Position numbers and translations under genes: made by a program | Shown here: positions 1 to 10,848 of the stretch, piece after piece | Numbering within the stretch: the stretch's first letter is position 1 | How the letters are laid out: each line of letters opens with the position of its first letter | The notes under the pieces: generated by a model | Databases searched by the model: none | The model's input: only the letters and a program-made list of their open reading frames with translations | Told to the model about the DNA's origin: nothing | Assembly (NCBI GenBank): GCA_017644185.1 | Contig: JAEPMA010000003.1 | Location: 372,001 to 436,000, forward strand | From: Rhodospirillales bacterium | Lineage (GTDB): Bacteria > Pseudomonadota > Alphaproteobacteria > Rhodospirillales > Casp-alpha2 | Direction: 5' to 3' | DNA length: 64,000 bases

Positions 1-743
1 AATAAGTTGATTTGATACAGGCTCGCGCCGAAGACGACCGGGAGGATGCGGCGGCCGAGGGTGCGGACCTTGTCCGTCAGTTTTGGCATCCCGAGGCGTA
101 ACCTCACCCCCTGCCGCTTGCAATGCCATCCCAACCAGATGAACTGCACGATACCCGCCGCGAACACCCCCCAGACCAGGGCCCGGCCGGATTCTTCGTC
201 GGAGCCCCCGAACGCGAGCAGCGCGACGATCAAGGTGATATTCAAAAGCACCGGCGCGGCGGCGGCGGCAGAGAACTTCCCGAACGCGTTCAATACACCG
301 GACTGCAAAGCGACCAGCGAGATAAACAGCAAATAAGGAAATGCGATCCGGGAAAACTCCGTCGCCATCTCCATCTTGCCCGGGACGTTATCGAAGCCGG
401 GGGCCAAATATGGCATCAGCCACGGCATGGCGACTTCGACAACTGCGACAAACACAAACAGGATCAGCGCGAGCACACTGAATGCCTGTTCAGCGAATTT
501 CTTGGCGGCGTCAGGACCCTCCCCTTCGAGGCTGCGCGAGAACATCGGCACGAACGCGGCGGCGAACGCCCCCTCGGCAAACAATCGTCTGAATAGATTG
601 GGGAAGCGGAAGGCGACAACGAAGGTGTCGGCGACGGTCCCGGCGCCGAGATAATTGGCGATCAGGATGTCCCGTGCGAAGCCGAAGACGCGGCTTAACA
701 TCGTCATCGAGCCGATGGCGGAGATCGCGCGGACCAGGTTCAT
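1..743 (-). CDS. murJ: Lipid II flippase MurJ (partial, N-terminal half)
   Basis: This is the first 247 codons of a multi-membrane-span protein; the frame is still open at the window edge, so the C-terminal half (family about 510 residues) lies outside. It starts MNLVRAISAIG, followed by the MurJ/MviN N-terminal pattern (SRVFGFARDILIANYLG, then ADTFVVAFRFPNLFRRLFAEGAF) and several hydrophobic helices. MurJ flips lipid-linked peptidoglycan precursor across the inner membrane. It lies 58 bp downstream of glnD on the same strand, an order (mutS-glnD-murJ) that I recall from alphaproteobacteria. No other in-frame start is visible before the glnD stop. The family call is firm; only the length is unknown. 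Confidence 0.93.
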   Translation of the reverse strand, partial: MNLVRAISAIGSMTMLSRVFGFARDILIANYLGAGTVADTFVVAFRFPNLFRRLFAEGAFAAAFVPMFSRSLEGEGPDAAKKFAEQAFSVLALILFVFVAVVEVAMPWLMPYLAPGFDNVPGKMEMATEFSRIAFPYLLFISLVALQSGVLNAFGKFSAAAAAPVLLNITLIVALLAFGGSDEESGRALVWGVFAAGIVQFIWLGWHCKRQGVRLRLGMPKLTDKVRTLGRRILPVVFGASLYQINL

Positions 744-801
744 GGCCGGACGCTCGGATCGGATTGCGGCATGGTTATGGCGCCGACGCCGCCGATGGCG
801 C

Positions 802-3591
802 TCACTCGGCGGCCTCCGGCTTACCACTCCCACAGTCTCCGGAGATCGCGGCGAGCAGCTTGGAACGGACATCCTCGATCTTGTTGGGTTGTTCCATCTT
901 GAGTCCGAAAATGTCCTTCACATAAAACACATCGACGACACGCTCCCCATAGGTCGAGACATGCGCGGAAGCGATCTGCAGGCCGGCGTTGGTCAACGCG
1001 TTCGTGACGTCATGCAGGAAGCCCAACCGATCGCGGCCATTGACCTCGATCACCGTGTGGGTCCTGCTCGCCTTGTTGTCGATAAGGACGCGGGGCGGCA
1101 CCTGGAAAACGCTGGTCCGGGACGGCATGGCGTTTTCCCTTGCCTCTTTCAGCTCCCACGCCGGGGATTCAAGTCCCGAAAGCGCGCGCTCGATGCGGCG
1201 GCGAATGCGCTCCATCCGCGCCTCACCTGAAACCGCTTCCGCCTGCCCGTCCTGCACCCAGAACGTGTCGAGCGCCATACCGTTGTTGAGGGTCACGATC
1301 TTGGCGTCGACGATGTTGATACTCCCCAGCGAGAGCGCGCCCGCGACCTTGGCGAACAGGCCGGGATGGTCGACGGTGAAGACCACGACTTCCGTTGCGT
1401 CGTGCTCCTCGTCGGCGGTCAACTCGATGCGCAAATTCTGTTTATTGATCGCGGCTTGACGGATGAGCTCGGCATGGCGGAGCAGGGCGTCGGTATCGAA
1501 CGTCAACCAATAGGTGTCTCGGGCAAGGCCGAGATGCGCCTCGATCCGCTCTGACGTCCAGTCTTTCGAAGTCTCTTCAAGCGCGGTGGCAAGCTTGCGC
1601 TTGGCTGTATCTGCACGTTTCGACAAGCGCTCCTCCGGACTTTCGCCGGACATCAACTCGCGGGCATGCCAGTAAAGCTCGCGCAGCAAGCCCGCCTTCC
1701 AGGCGTTCCAGACATTAGGTCCGACGGCGCGTATGTCGGCGACGGTCAGGATCAAAAGCAGCCTGAGGCGTTCCGGGGACTGAACCACTTCGACGAAATC
1801 GGAAACGGTTTTTGGATCGTCGATATCGCGCTTGAAGGCGGTATGGCTCATCAACAGGTGATAGCGCACGAGCCAGGACACGGTCTCCGTCTCCCATTCC
1901 GAAAGCCCCAAGCGCGGTCCCAATTTAAGTGCGATATCGGCGCCGATCTCGGAATGATCGCCGCCCCGACCCTTGGCGATATCATGCAACAAAACGGCGG
2001 CGTAAAGGGCGCGCATCGACTGGACTTCACCGACGATCGAGCACGCCACCGGATGGTCATCGACCAGACGTCCGGTTTCGATCCCATGTAAAACCCCAAT
2101 GGCGCGGATGGTGTGCTCATCGACTGTATAGACGTGATACATGTCGTATTGCATCTGCGCGACGACGCGACCGAAGTCGGGAACGAACTTACCGAACACG
2201 CCCGCCTCGTTCATCCGCATCAAGGTCTTGTCCGGGTCAGGCCCGGTCAGAATGTTGACGAAGATCTCGTTGGCCGCGGGATCGTTCTGAACTTTTCGGG
2301 TTATGCGTTTCAGGTTCTTGGTGACGAGTCTGAGCGTGCTCGGATGGACATCGAAGCCATGCTTCTGCGCCTGCCAGAACAGGTCGAGAAGCTTTTTCGG
2401 GTCTTTCTCGAAGACATCGTCGCTGGCGGCGATAAGCCGGTCCCCGTCGACTTCGAACCCGTCGATGTCCGGCCCACCCTTCCCGAACCGGGGCAGGCGG
2501 AAGCGGCGGCGCTTTTTCTTGTGTTGCTCTTCGAGGGCCGCGCAAATGATCCGCGTCAGATCGCCGACGTCCTTGGCGATCAGGAAGTAATGCTTCATGA
2601 ACCTCTCGACGCCGCTCAGGCCTGCGTGATCCGTGTAGGCCATACGCGCGCCGATGTCGGTCTGAACGTTGAACGTCAGGCGCTCTTCCGGCCGGTCGGC
2701 GAGATAGTGGAGATGGCAGCGCACCGTCCACAAAAACTCCTGCGCCTTCTCGAACCGCCGCGCATCATCTGACGTCAGGATGCCCTTTTGCTTCAAGTCT
2801 GCGATCGTTTCGATCCCGTAGAGATACTTGGTGATCCACATGAGGGTTTGCAGATCACGTAAGCCGCCCTTGCCGTCTTTAATGTTGGGTTCGAGCACAT
2901 AGCGGGTGTCGCCCATGCGCGCGTGGCGGTCGTCACGCTCGGCCAGCTTGGCTTCGACGAACGCCATCCCGCTGTCACTGACGACGTCATCCTGAAACAA
3001 CGTCTTGAATTTCAGATACTGCTCTTCGTTCCCCGTGATCAGCCGCGATTCCAGAAGACTGGTCCGGATCGTGATGTCGTCTTTCGACAATCTGACGGCT
3101 TCTTCGGCGGAGCGCGTGGCGTGACCGACTTTCAGACCGAGATCCCAGAGCGTGTAGAGGACGTATTCGACGACCTGCTCGGTCTGGGGCGTGAGCTTAT
3201 AAGGCAGCAGGAACATCAGATCGATATCAGAATGGGGCGCCAGTTCGCCGCGGCCGTAGCCGCCCGTTGCGATCACCGACATGGTGTCGGACGAAATGCC
3301 GACCCCTTGCGGGTAGACATGCTCGGTCGCGACTTCGTAAACGACCCTCACCAGTTGATCGATGAGATAGGCGCCGGCGTGCACCGTCTCGCTGCCGCTT
3401 TGCTCACCCGCCTCGAAGCGGCGGCGCACCTCGGCCCGGCCCTCTTCCAAAGCGTCGCGATAGATCGCGAAAACCTCGTTCCGGGAATCGGGGGTGTAGC
3501 CCGACCAGCTAAGGAGTTCATCCAAACGCGTCAGCACGGCCTTGCGATCGATGATCTTGCGCGGTTTGACGATTTTGGTCAGCGCGTTCAT
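802..3591 (-). CDS. glnD: Bifunctional uridylyltransferase/uridylyl-removing enzyme GlnD
   Basis: GlnD uridylylates and deuridylylates PII proteins in response to glutamine and so sets nitrogen assimilation. At 929 residues it is full length. In order it shows: a nucleotidyltransferase core with GGYGRGELAPHSDID at about residues 110-124 (the GG, then metal-binding Asp residues), an HD hydrolase domain with LLHDIAKGRGGDHSEIG at about 535, and two C-terminal ACT domains (VFTVDHPGLFAKVAGAL at about 735 and VNGRDRLGFLHDVTNAL at about 843) that sense glutamine. It sits 63 bp downstream of mutS and 58 bp upstream of murJ on the same strand, probably as one transcription unit. All catalytic motifs are intact. 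Confidence 0.97.
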   Translation of the reverse strand: MNALTKIVKPRKIIDRKAVLTRLDELLSWSGYTPDSRNEVFAIYRDALEEGRAEVRRRFEAGEQSGSETVHAGAYLIDQLVRVVYEVATEHVYPQGVGISSDTMSVIATGGYGRGELAPHSDIDLMFLLPYKLTPQTEQVVEYVLYTLWDLGLKVGHATRSAEEAVRLSKDDITIRTSLLESRLITGNEEQYLKFKTLFQDDVVSDSGMAFVEAKLAERDDRHARMGDTRYVLEPNIKDGKGGLRDLQTLMWITKYLYGIETIADLKQKGILTSDDARRFEKAQEFLWTVRCHLHYLADRPEERLTFNVQTDIGARMAYTDHAGLSGVERFMKHYFLIAKDVGDLTRIICAALEEQHKKKRRRFRLPRFGKGGPDIDGFEVDGDRLIAASDDVFEKDPKKLLDLFWQAQKHGFDVHPSTLRLVTKNLKRITRKVQNDPAANEIFVNILTGPDPDKTLMRMNEAGVFGKFVPDFGRVVAQMQYDMYHVYTVDEHTIRAIGVLHGIETGRLVDDHPVACSIVGEVQSMRALYAAVLLHDIAKGRGGDHSEIGADIALKLGPRLGLSEWETETVSWLVRYHLLMSHTAFKRDIDDPKTVSDFVEVVQSPERLRLLLILTVADIRAVGPNVWNAWKAGLLRELYWHARELMSGESPEERLSKRADTAKRKLATALEETSKDWTSERIEAHLGLARDTYWLTFDTDALLRHAELIRQAAINKQNLRIELTADEEHDATEVVVFTVDHPGLFAKVAGALSLGSINIVDAKIVTLNNGMALDTFWVQDGQAEAVSGEARMERIRRRIERALSGLESPAWELKEARENAMPSRTSVFQVPPRVLIDNKASRTHTVIEVNGRDRLGFLHDVTNALTNAGLQIASAHVSTYGERVVDVFYVKDIFGLKMEQPNKIEDVRSKLLAAISGDCGSGKPEAAE

Positions 3592-3654
3592 ATCCGCCGC
3601 CCTTTCGCCATATGCAAAACGCCACGCACCCCCTCCACAATTAAAATCAACGCT

Positions 3655-6384
3655 TTAATCATCACTCTCTAAGGCTAATGATTTGAGCCTATAAAGTTCT
3701 TCTAGCGCCTGTAGCGGCGTCAAGGAATCTGGGTTGATCTTATCGACAGCCTGCTCAAGCTTGTTATCCGTTTTAGGGGCAGGTCTTTGCGCTTGAATCG
3801 CCGAGAACAGGGGCAGATCATCCCCGAGAGACCCTGAACCCTTGGGTTTCTTGCTCTCAAGCTGCTCGAGGATCGTTTCTGCGCGCGCGACCAAACTTGC
3901 CGGCAAACCTGCCAATTGCCCCACATGGATACCGTAGGAGCGATCTGCAACCCCGGCCGCGACCTCGTGTAAAAAGACGACGTCGCCTTTCCACTCCTTC
4001 ACGCGCATGGTGTAGCACTTGAGATTATTGAGCCGGGACGCAAGCTCGGTGAGTTCATGGTAGTGGGTGGCGAACAGCCCACGGCAGCTATTCACCTCAT
4101 GCAGGTGTTCGACCACCGCCCAGGCGATCGACAACCCGTCGAACGTCGCCGTGCCACGGCCGATTTCATCCAGAATGACCAGCGCACGCGGCCCCGCTTG
4201 ATGCAAAATCGCGGCGGTTTCAACCATCTCCACCATAAACGTGGAGCGGCCCCGCGCCAGATCGTCAGCCGCCCCGACCCGCGAGAACAATCGATCGACG
4301 ACCCCGATATGCGCCCGCTTCGCCGGCACATAGAGCCCCGCCTGCGCAAGAACGGCGATCAATGCGTTCTGACGCAGAAACGTGCTTTTCCCCGCCATGT
4401 TGGGGCCAGTCAGCAACCAAAGTTTGGCACCCGATGCCTCTTCATCGCCCGGTTCCAGTCTACAGTCGTTCGCCACGAACGCGATGTCGCCGGATTTCGC
4501 GAGCGCCGCCTCAACCACCGGATGCCGGCCCGCTTCGATGGTGAAAGCTTCGCTTTCATCCACCTGGGGCCGCGTGAATGCGGACGCGAGCGCCAGCTCC
4601 GCCGTCGCCGCCGCGACGTCGAGGGCCGCCAGCGACGATGCGGTGGCATCGATGGCGTCGGCATTTTCGCGAATACGCGCGACGAGGCTCTCGAAAATTT
4701 CAAGCTCGAGCGCAAGCGAGCGCTCTCCGGCGCGCGCAATCTCGGCTTCCAGCTCGTTTAGTTCGACCGTCGTATAGCGGACGGCGTTGGCCATGGTCTG
4801 ACGGTGAATGAACGGGCTATCGGCACCACCCGGAATCTGGTCCGCCTGCTTCGCCGTCACTTCAATAAAATAACCAAGCACATTGTTGTGGCGCACCTTG
4901 AGCGCCTGAATACCGGTTTCGTCGGCGTATCGCTTTTGTAAGGCCGCGATCAGGCGCCGGCTTTCGTCACGCATCTCGACAAGTTCGTCGAGGCGCGGAT
5001 GATATCCCTTGCGCACGAACCCGCCGTCAGCGGTCCCCATCGGTGGTTCATCGACCAGTGCCTGCGCCAGTTCCTCGACAAGATCGTCATGCCCGCCCAA
5101 GGCATCGACCAGACCCGGCAGGTCGGCGGCGGCCTGTAATGCACTCATTTCATTCAATAATCTTCTGATTCCTGCGGCGGCCACAAGCCCCGCCCGGATC
5201 GCCGCAACGTCGCGTGGCCCGCCACGGCCGATCGTGAGACGGCTCATGGCGCGGGCGATCTCCGGGACCGCTTTCAGCTTTTCGCGCAACCCTTCGCGCG
5301 CCCGGCTGTCGGCGTGAAATACCTCTACCAGATCGAGCCTGGCGTTCACTTCGGCGGGCGCCGTCAGGGGGGCCGCGATCCGCGCCGCCAGCAATCTGGC
5401 GCCACCACCGGTAACGGTCCGGTCGACGGCATCCAGAAGACTGCCCTTGCGCTCGCCCGACATGGTTTGCGTCAATTCGAGATTGCGCCGCGTCGCCGCA
5501 TCGATCTCCATGACCGCGCCCTGCTCGACGCGCACCGGCGGATGCAGGCGCGGCAGCTTGCCTTTCTGCGTCAGCTCGACGTAATCGACGATGGCGCCGG
5601 CGGCTGCGACCTCGGCCCGCGTAAACGCGCCGAACGCGTCCAGCGTCTTGACGCCGTACAATTCCATGAGCCTGCGCTTGCCGTTCTCGCTGTCGAACCG
5701 GGCGGCCGGTTGCGGCGTCAAACGATCGATAACATCGAACCAGGTCTGGTCGGGGAGCGCATCGCCCAACAGATTATCCGCGACGACCACCTCGCCCGGG
5801 TCGAGGCGCGCGAGGATCGCCGCGATATCGCCGGCGGCCGCCGTCTGCGTCCTGAAGTCGCCCGTCGAGATATCGAGCCAGGCCAGCGCGAAATCAGACT
5901 GCGCGCGCGCCACGCAGGCCAGATAGTTGTGGCGGCGGGATTCCAGAAGAATGTCTTCGGTGATCGTCCCGGGTGTCACAACCCGCACCACGTCGCGCTT
6001 CACAACGGACTTGGAGCCGCGCTTCTTGGCTTCCGCCGGGTCTTCGGTCTGCTCGCAGATGGCGACGCGAAAACCCTTTCTGATCAACCGGTTGAGGTAG
6101 GTTTCGTGGCTGTGCACGGGGACGCCGCACATCGGGATGTCTTCACCCAGATGCTTACCCCGTTTCGTCAACGCGATGTCCAGCGCACCCGCCGCCTGCA
6201 CGGCGTCTTCGAAGAAAAGCTCGTAGAAGTCGCCCATGCGATAGAACAGCAGATCGTCGGGGTGATCGCGCTTGATCTGAAGGAACTGCGCCATCATCGG
6301 CGTCACGGCGCCGCCCGAAGCACCTTCCGACACTTTCTGGTCCGGCTCCGTTCTGTCGCGTTCGGCGTGGCTGTGGTCGTTCAT
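3655..6384 (-). CDS. mutS: DNA mismatch repair protein MutS
   Basis: MutS recognises mismatches and recruits MutL. The protein has 909 residues, normal for MutS1. The mismatch-wedging Phe-X-Glu motif is present as F53-Y54-E55 in the N-terminal domain. The ABC-type ATPase has a Walker A motif GPNMAGKST at about residue 660 and [12 protein letters not shown] (Walker B/D loop) at about 740. A C-terminal tail after the ATPase carries [14 protein letters not shown], the usual tetramerisation/beta-clamp region. The gene is divergent from the malic enzyme gene, with about 180 bp between the start codons. A hydrophilic leader of about 28 residues precedes the conserved [11 protein letters not shown]; no better start is evident. 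Confidence 0.97.
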   Translation of the reverse strand: MNDHSHAERDRTEPDQKVSEGASGGAVTPMMAQFLQIKRDHPDDLLFYRMGDFYELFFEDAVQAAGALDIALTKRGKHLGEDIPMCGVPVHSHETYLNRLIRKGFRVAICEQTEDPAEAKKRGSKSVVKRDVVRVVTPGTITEDILLESRRHNYLACVARAQSDFALAWLDISTGDFRTQTAAAGDIAAILARLDPGEVVVADNLLGDALPDQTWFDVIDRLTPQPAARFDSENGKRRLMELYGVKTLDAFGAFTRAEVAAAGAIVDYVELTQKGKLPRLHPPVRVEQGAVMEIDAATRRNLELTQTMSGERKGSLLDAVDRTVTGGGARLLAARIAAPLTAPAEVNARLDLVEVFHADSRAREGLREKLKAVPEIARAMSRLTIGRGGPRDVAAIRAGLVAAAGIRRLLNEMSALQAAADLPGLVDALGGHDDLVEELAQALVDEPPMGTADGGFVRKGYHPRLDELVEMRDESRRLIAALQKRYADETGIQALKVRHNNVLGYFIEVTAKQADQIPGGADSPFIHRQTMANAVRYTTVELNELEAEIARAGERSLALELEIFESLVARIRENADAIDATASSLAALDVAAATAELALASAFTRPQVDESEAFTIEAGRHPVVEAALAKSGDIAFVANDCRLEPGDEEASGAKLWLLTGPNMAGKSTFLRQNALIAVLAQAGLYVPAKRAHIGVVDRLFSRVGAADDLARGRSTFMVEMVETAAILHQAGPRALVILDEIGRGTATFDGLSIAWAVVEHLHEVNSCRGLFATHYHELTELASRLNNLKCYTMRVKEWKGDVVFLHEVAAGVADRSYGIHVGQLAGLPASLVARAETILEQLESKKPKGSGSLGDDLPLFSAIQAQRPAPKTDNKLEQAVDKINPDSLTPLQALEELYRLKSLALESDD

Positions 6385-6459
6385 CTATATCCCGGCAACA
6401 CGAGGCGGTCTCGAATCCGACGGACCATACCACACGTAACGGCCACGGCACGAGCGCCG

Positions 6460-6488
6460 TTGCACTTTTTGTAGGTGGTGGCAATATG
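6460..6488 (+). promoter_or_regulatory. Candidate sigma-70 promoter of the malic enzyme gene
   Basis: TTGCAC at 6460-6465 and AATATG at 6483-6488 are separated by 17 bp. Transcription would begin near 6495. That is downstream of an in-frame GTG at 6475 and so supports a later start codon for the malic enzyme. Read by eye only. Confidence 0.4.
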
Positions 6489-6567
6489 GCGGTTCGGGCG
6501 CAGGCCAACGCCTTCGGCGTGCCCGGCAATGAAAAAGACAAAACGCAAGAATCCTGGGAGTATCATC

Positions 6568-8832
6568 ATGGACGAGCGCGCCACCAAGCTGCTTTACAAC
6601 GAAGCGATGCGCATGCACGCGTCGGGCAAACCCGGCAAAATCGAAATCCACCCGACCAAGCCGCTGACCACCCAACGCGATCTAACCCTCGCCTATTCAC
6701 CGGGTGTTGCGGGTCCATGCCTGGCGATCCATGAAGATGAAAGCCGGGTCTACGAGCTGACCGCGCGCGGCAACATGGTCGCCGTCATTTCCAACGGCAC
6801 GGCGGTATTGGGGCTCGGCAACATCGGCCCGCTCGCCTCGAAACCGGTAATGGAAGGGAAGTGCGTTCTTTTCAAACGCTTCGCCGATGTCGATGCCTTC
6901 AACGTCGAAGTGTTCTCCGAAGACGTCGATGAAGTGGTCGAGAGCGTGCGTTTGTTCGGGAATGCTTTTGGCGGCATCAATCTCGAGGACATCAAGGCGC
7001 CCGAATGCTTCATGATCGAGGAGCGTTTGAGGGAGCTTCTCGACATCCCCGTCTTTCACGACGACCAGCACGGCACCGCGATCATCACCGCCGCCGGCTT
7101 GATCAACGCCGTCAATCTGACAGGCCGCACGCTGGCCGACAGCAAGATCGTCATCAACGGCGCCGGCGCGGCGTCGATTGCGTGCGCCGACCTGATGAAG
7201 GCGATGGGGGTCAACGGCGACAACATCATCATGTGTGATTCCAAGGGCGTGATCTATCGCGGCCGGGAAGACGGCATGAACCAGTGGAAGTCCGCGCAAG
7301 CCGTCGACACCGACGCACGCACGCTGGCCGACGCCATGAAAGGGGCGGACGTGTTCATCGGGCTATCCGTCAAGGACGCGGTAAGCCAGGACATGGTCAA
7401 GTCGATGGCCGATAAACCGATCATCTTCGCCATGGCCAACCCGGACCCCGAGATCACCCCCGAAGACGTGAAGGCCGTCCGCGAAGACGCGATCATGGCG
7501 ACGGGACGTTCCGACTATCCGAACCAAATCAACAACGTTCTCGGTTTCCCCTATATCTTCCGGGGCGCCCTCGACGTCCGTGCACGCCGCATCAATGAGG
7601 AAATGAAGATCGCCGCCGCCAACGCTTTGGCTGAACTGGCGCGCGAAGACGTGCCCGACGAAGTCGACGCAGCCTACGCGGGCATCCACTTGCAGTATGG
7701 CCCCGATTATCTGATCCCAACCCCGTTCGACCCGCGCCTGATCGTCGCGGTCCCCAAAGCCGTCGCGCAGGCGGCGATGGATTCAGGCGTCGCCCAGAAA
7801 CCGATCGAGGATATGGAAGCGTACGAAAGCGAGCTTTCGGCGCGCCTCAACCCGATCATCGGCAATCTTCAGGCAACGCTCGATCAGGTCCGCGCCAAAC
7901 CGCGCCGCGTGGTGTTCGCCGAGGGTGAAGAAGAGAAATCGATCCGCGCCGCGCATGCGTTCTGGAATGCGGGATACGGCACCCCCATTCTCGTCGGCCG
8001 CGAGGAACGGGTCCGTGAAACCATGAAGACTCTCGGCCTCGGGAATATCGACGGTCTCGAGATTCACAACGCGCGGCTTTCCGACCGCAACGCGGATTAC
8101 GCCGAATACCTCTATTCGCGCCTTCAGCGAAAAGGCAGCCTGAAACGGGACTGCCAGCGTCTCGTCAACCAGGACCGCAACTTCTTCGCCGCCTGCATGG
8201 TCGCGACGGGTGATGCGGACGCCATGGTGACCGGGCTGACGCGGAACTACCACGCGGCGATGCACAACATCGCGTCGGTCATCGAACCGGCGCCCGGTGC
8301 GCGCGTCATGGGCCTTTCGATGATCATCGATCGGGGGCGCACGCTGTTCGTCGCCGATACCGTCGTTGCCGAATCACCCGACCCGCGCGCATTGGCCGAC
8401 ATCGCGAGACAATCCGCCGCCGAAGCGCGCCGTTTCGGGCACGACCCCCGCGTGGCGCTGATTTCTTTCGCCAACTTCGGGCACCCGGCGTTACCGCGCG
8501 CCGAATTGGTGAGAGAAGCTGTGCAAATTCTCGACCGGGAAGGCGCCGACTTCGAATACGACGGCGAGATGGCCGTCGATGTCGCCTTGAACAAGGACCT
8601 GCTTGCGAATTATCCGTTCTGCAGACTTTCAGACACCGCCAACGTTCTGGTGATGCCGGGCCTGCACAGCGCGCAGATCAGCATGAAGCTTTTGGCCAGC
8701 GTATCGGGCGCGACGGTTCTGGGGCCGCTGATCAAGGGTCTCTCGAAACCGATCCAGGTCGTGCCCATGGGCTCGACGGTCGCGGATATGGTGACGCTCG
8801 CGGCCCTTACCGCGCACGAGGCCTGTGACTAG
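6568..8832 (+). CDS. maeB: NADP-dependent malic enzyme with phosphotransacetylase-like domain
   Basis: It converts malate to pyruvate and CO2 with NADP+, supplying NADPH and pyruvate. The protein has 754 residues from the ATG at 6568, which has GGGAG eight bases upstream and begins MDERATKLLYNEA; in-frame GTG 6475 and ATG 6529 would only add a poorly conserved basic leader. The malic domains show NLEDIKAPECF and DIPVFHDDQHGTA, then a nucleotide-binding GAGAAS motif. From about residue 430 to the end there is a phosphotransacetylase-like domain, usual in the large MaeB class, where it is regulatory (acetyl-CoA sensing) rather than catalytic. It converges on ppa with a 4-bp overlap of the 3' ends. 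Confidence 0.95.
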   Translation: MDERATKLLYNEAMRMHASGKPGKIEIHPTKPLTTQRDLTLAYSPGVAGPCLAIHEDESRVYELTARGNMVAVISNGTAVLGLGNIGPLASKPVMEGKCVLFKRFADVDAFNVEVFSEDVDEVVESVRLFGNAFGGINLEDIKAPECFMIEERLRELLDIPVFHDDQHGTAIITAAGLINAVNLTGRTLADSKIVINGAGAASIACADLMKAMGVNGDNIIMCDSKGVIYRGREDGMNQWKSAQAVDTDARTLADAMKGADVFIGLSVKDAVSQDMVKSMADKPIIFAMANPDPEITPEDVKAVREDAIMATGRSDYPNQINNVLGFPYIFRGALDVRARRINEEMKIAAANALAELAREDVPDEVDAAYAGIHLQYGPDYLIPTPFDPRLIVAVPKAVAQAAMDSGVAQKPIEDMEAYESELSARLNPIIGNLQATLDQVRAKPRRVVFAEGEEEKSIRAAHAFWNAGYGTPILVGREERVRETMKTLGLGNIDGLEIHNARLSDRNADYAEYLYSRLQRKGSLKRDCQRLVNQDRNFFAACMVATGDADAMVTGLTRNYHAAMHNIASVIEPAPGARVMGLSMIIDRGRTLFVADTVVAESPDPRALADIARQSAAEARRFGHDPRVALISFANFGHPALPRAELVREAVQILDREGADFEYDGEMAVDVALNKDLLANYPFCRLSDTANVLVMPGLHSAQISMKLLASVSGATVLGPLIKGLSKPIQVVPMGSTVADMVTLAALTAHEACD

Positions 8833-9374
8833 GCCTCGCCGCCTTCGGCTTCTTCGGCGCGCTTGATCGCTTCGCGCACCAGTTCGAGCGCCTCTTCCGC
8901 TTCGCCCCAGCGCTTGACCTTGACCCATTTGTTGGGCTCGAGATCCTTGTAGTGCTCGAAGAAATGCTGAATCTGGCTGATCTGCACCGGTCGGATGTCG
9001 CGGTAAGAACTAACGTCGCCGTAAAACGGGTGTAGGCCGTCGACGGGCACGCACAATAGCTTCTCGTCGATGCCGCTTTCGTCTTCCATGATCAGCGCGC
9101 CAATCGGGCGGCACTTGATGATGCAACCCGGGATCACCGGCATCTGGCCGAGCACGGCCGCGTCGATTGGATCGCCGTCATCCGACAACGTGTGCGGGAT
9201 GAAGCCGTAGTTGATCGGATAGTACATCGCCGTGTGCAGGAAACGGTCGACGAAAATCGCACCGGATTTCTTGTCGACTTCGTACTTAACCGGATTCCCG
9301 CCGAGCGGAATCTCGATCAGGACATTGACTTCGTAAGGGGGGTTATCGCCAATGGGCACCAGGTCCATATTCAT
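8829..9374 (-). CDS. ppa: Inorganic pyrophosphatase (family I)
   Basis: It hydrolyses cytosolic pyrophosphate and pulls biosynthetic reactions forward. With the start at 9374 (MNMDLVPIGDNPP, GAGGAA upstream) the protein has 180 residues, close to the family norm of about 175; a longer reading to 9524 adds 50 non-conserved residues. Family features include EIPLGGNPVKYEVDK, FIPHTLSDDGDPIDA (metal-binding Asp cluster; the usual DGDPLD is DGDPID here) and the C-terminal FFEHYKDLEPNKWVKV. It is divergent from the MFS gene at 9504. Confidence 0.95.
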   Translation of the reverse strand: MNMDLVPIGDNPPYEVNVLIEIPLGGNPVKYEVDKKSGAIFVDRFLHTAMYYPINYGFIPHTLSDDGDPIDAAVLGQMPVIPGCIIKCRPIGALIMEDESGIDEKLLCVPVDGLHPFYGDVSSYRDIRPVQISQIQHFFEHYKDLEPNKWVKVKRWGEAEEALELVREAIKRAEEAEGGEA

Positions 9375-9503
9375 CACAGGTTCCTCAGTAGTTCCGTAAC
9401 CATGCCCTCCCAAGCGGGCGCACCATAAACATAACGACGCTTCGGCTCCACATATTTCCTTCGGGCTGCTAGCGTAGCCGAATCTGACAGGGGATTCATT
9501 ATT

Positions 9504-10790
9504 TTGCGGCTTCGTTTCATTCATGCGCTGGCCGGGCGCTTGCCCTTCTATTACGGCTGGATCGTACTTGCCGCTGTCTCGGCGGCGTCGTTCTCAAGAC
9601 AGGGCCCGGCCGTCGCCACGCTCTCGATCTTCATCGACCCGATGACCACCGAATTCGGCTGGTCGCGGACCGAGATCTCGGGCGCGGTGTCGTTGGGCGG
9701 TATTCTGGGCGCCGTCGCGGCCCCCCTGATCGGCCCGTTTCTCGATAAGAACGGCGCACGGACCATTCTTTGTTTCGCGGTGCTGACGACGGGTGTACCG
9801 CTACTCTTTATTTCGACCGTGAACGCACTGCCGCTTTTTTACGTGTTCTACTGTATCGCGCGGATGAACTTCACAGGCCCCTACGATCTCGGTATCTACG
9901 GCTCGATCGTGAATTGGTTTTATCAGAAACGTTCATTCGCGACCTCGGTCACCACGCTCGCGCTGATGAGCGGGCTGGTCGCCATGCCCCTCATCGCGCA
10001 CACCGCCATGCAGGCCGGCGGTTGGCGCACCGCCTGGATCGCCGTTGGCGCGACAGTATTGATCGTCGGATTCGTACCGGCGTGGCTTCTGTTGGTCCGC
10101 CGCCCGGAAGATTTGGGCATGGAGATCGACGGCGCACCTATTTCGAAAGCCGCTGATGTGTCGGGAGACGATTCTGCAACCAAGCCCATCCTCGAGCCCG
10201 AGCCTGCCTTCACCCGCACCGAAGCGATCCGGACCCCGGCGTTCTGGTTGTTGAGCCTGTTTACCATGCTCGCATGGCCGATCCAGGCGGGGGTTAGCTT
10301 GCACCAGGCACCGTTCCTGATCGAACGTGGGCTCGACCCGACCGTCGCGGCGGCGGCCGTCAGTACGTTTTCGCTGACATCGGGGATTACCGGGTTCGCT
10401 TATGGTTTTTGGCCCAAGCGCATTCCACTTCGTTTCGCCCTGGTGCTCGTCGGATTGTTACTCGGCGCAGCCGCCCTTGCGATGCATGAAGTTGATAGTA
10501 TTCCAATGGCCTATGGGGCGGCGATCCTGTTCGGTTGCGGGATCGGCGGGTTGCTGACGATCCTGCCGATCGCCTGGGCCGCATTTTTCGGAAGGAGAAG
10601 CTACGGAGCAATTCGCGGCGTGGCATTGACCATCCAGGTGGCGAGCCAGGCGGCGGGTCCGTTGATCGCCGGTGCGCTCCGCGATCTCACCGGCACATAT
10701 GACGCCCCGCTCATGACGTTTGCGTGTTTCGGTTTCGCGGGCGCTGCCGTCGCGTTCCTGGCCAAGCCCCCGAAGGCCCAGACGCTGTGA
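9504..10790 (+). CDS. MFS transporter, substrate unknown
   Basis: A 428-residue inner-membrane carrier with about 12 hydrophobic segments in two halves and a charged central loop near residues 205-235. The N-terminus (PFYYGWIVLAAVSAASFSRQGPAVATLSIF) and the following TEFGWSRTEISGAVSLGG resemble the oxalate/formate- and monocarboxylate-type MFS branch, so an organic anion is a reasonable but unproven substrate. It begins with TTG at 9504 (GGGG about 11 bases upstream); no ATG is better placed. The next gene on this strand, a GT9 glycosyltransferase, starts 58 bp after its stop. Confidence 0.8.
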   Translation: MRLRFIHALAGRLPFYYGWIVLAAVSAASFSRQGPAVATLSIFIDPMTTEFGWSRTEISGAVSLGGILGAVAAPLIGPFLDKNGARTILCFAVLTTGVPLLFISTVNALPLFYVFYCIARMNFTGPYDLGIYGSIVNWFYQKRSFATSVTTLALMSGLVAMPLIAHTAMQAGGWRTAWIAVGATVLIVGFVPAWLLLVRRPEDLGMEIDGAPISKAADVSGDDSATKPILEPEPAFTRTEAIRTPAFWLLSLFTMLAWPIQAGVSLHQAPFLIERGLDPTVAAAAVSTFSLTSGITGFAYGFWPKRIPLRFALVLVGLLLGAAALAMHEVDSIPMAYGAAILFGCGIGGLLTILPIAWAAFFGRRSYGAIRGVALTIQVASQAAGPLIAGALRDLTGTYDAPLMTFACFGFAGAAVAFLAKPPKAQTL

Positions 10791-10848
10791 CGCTTTCGCT
10801 CAACTTCTCCCCCGTAACGTGCTACCCGATAAAAAGGGAGCCGCTTAT

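Noticed and set aside
6405-6430. tRNA T-loop-like TCGAATCC near the mutS start
   Set aside because: No acceptor stem, D arm or anticodon arm can be built around it.
5314-6474. 386-codon frame antisense to mutS
   Set aside because: Shadow frame with an Arg/His/Gly-rich product and no domain, entirely inside mutS and its promoter gap.
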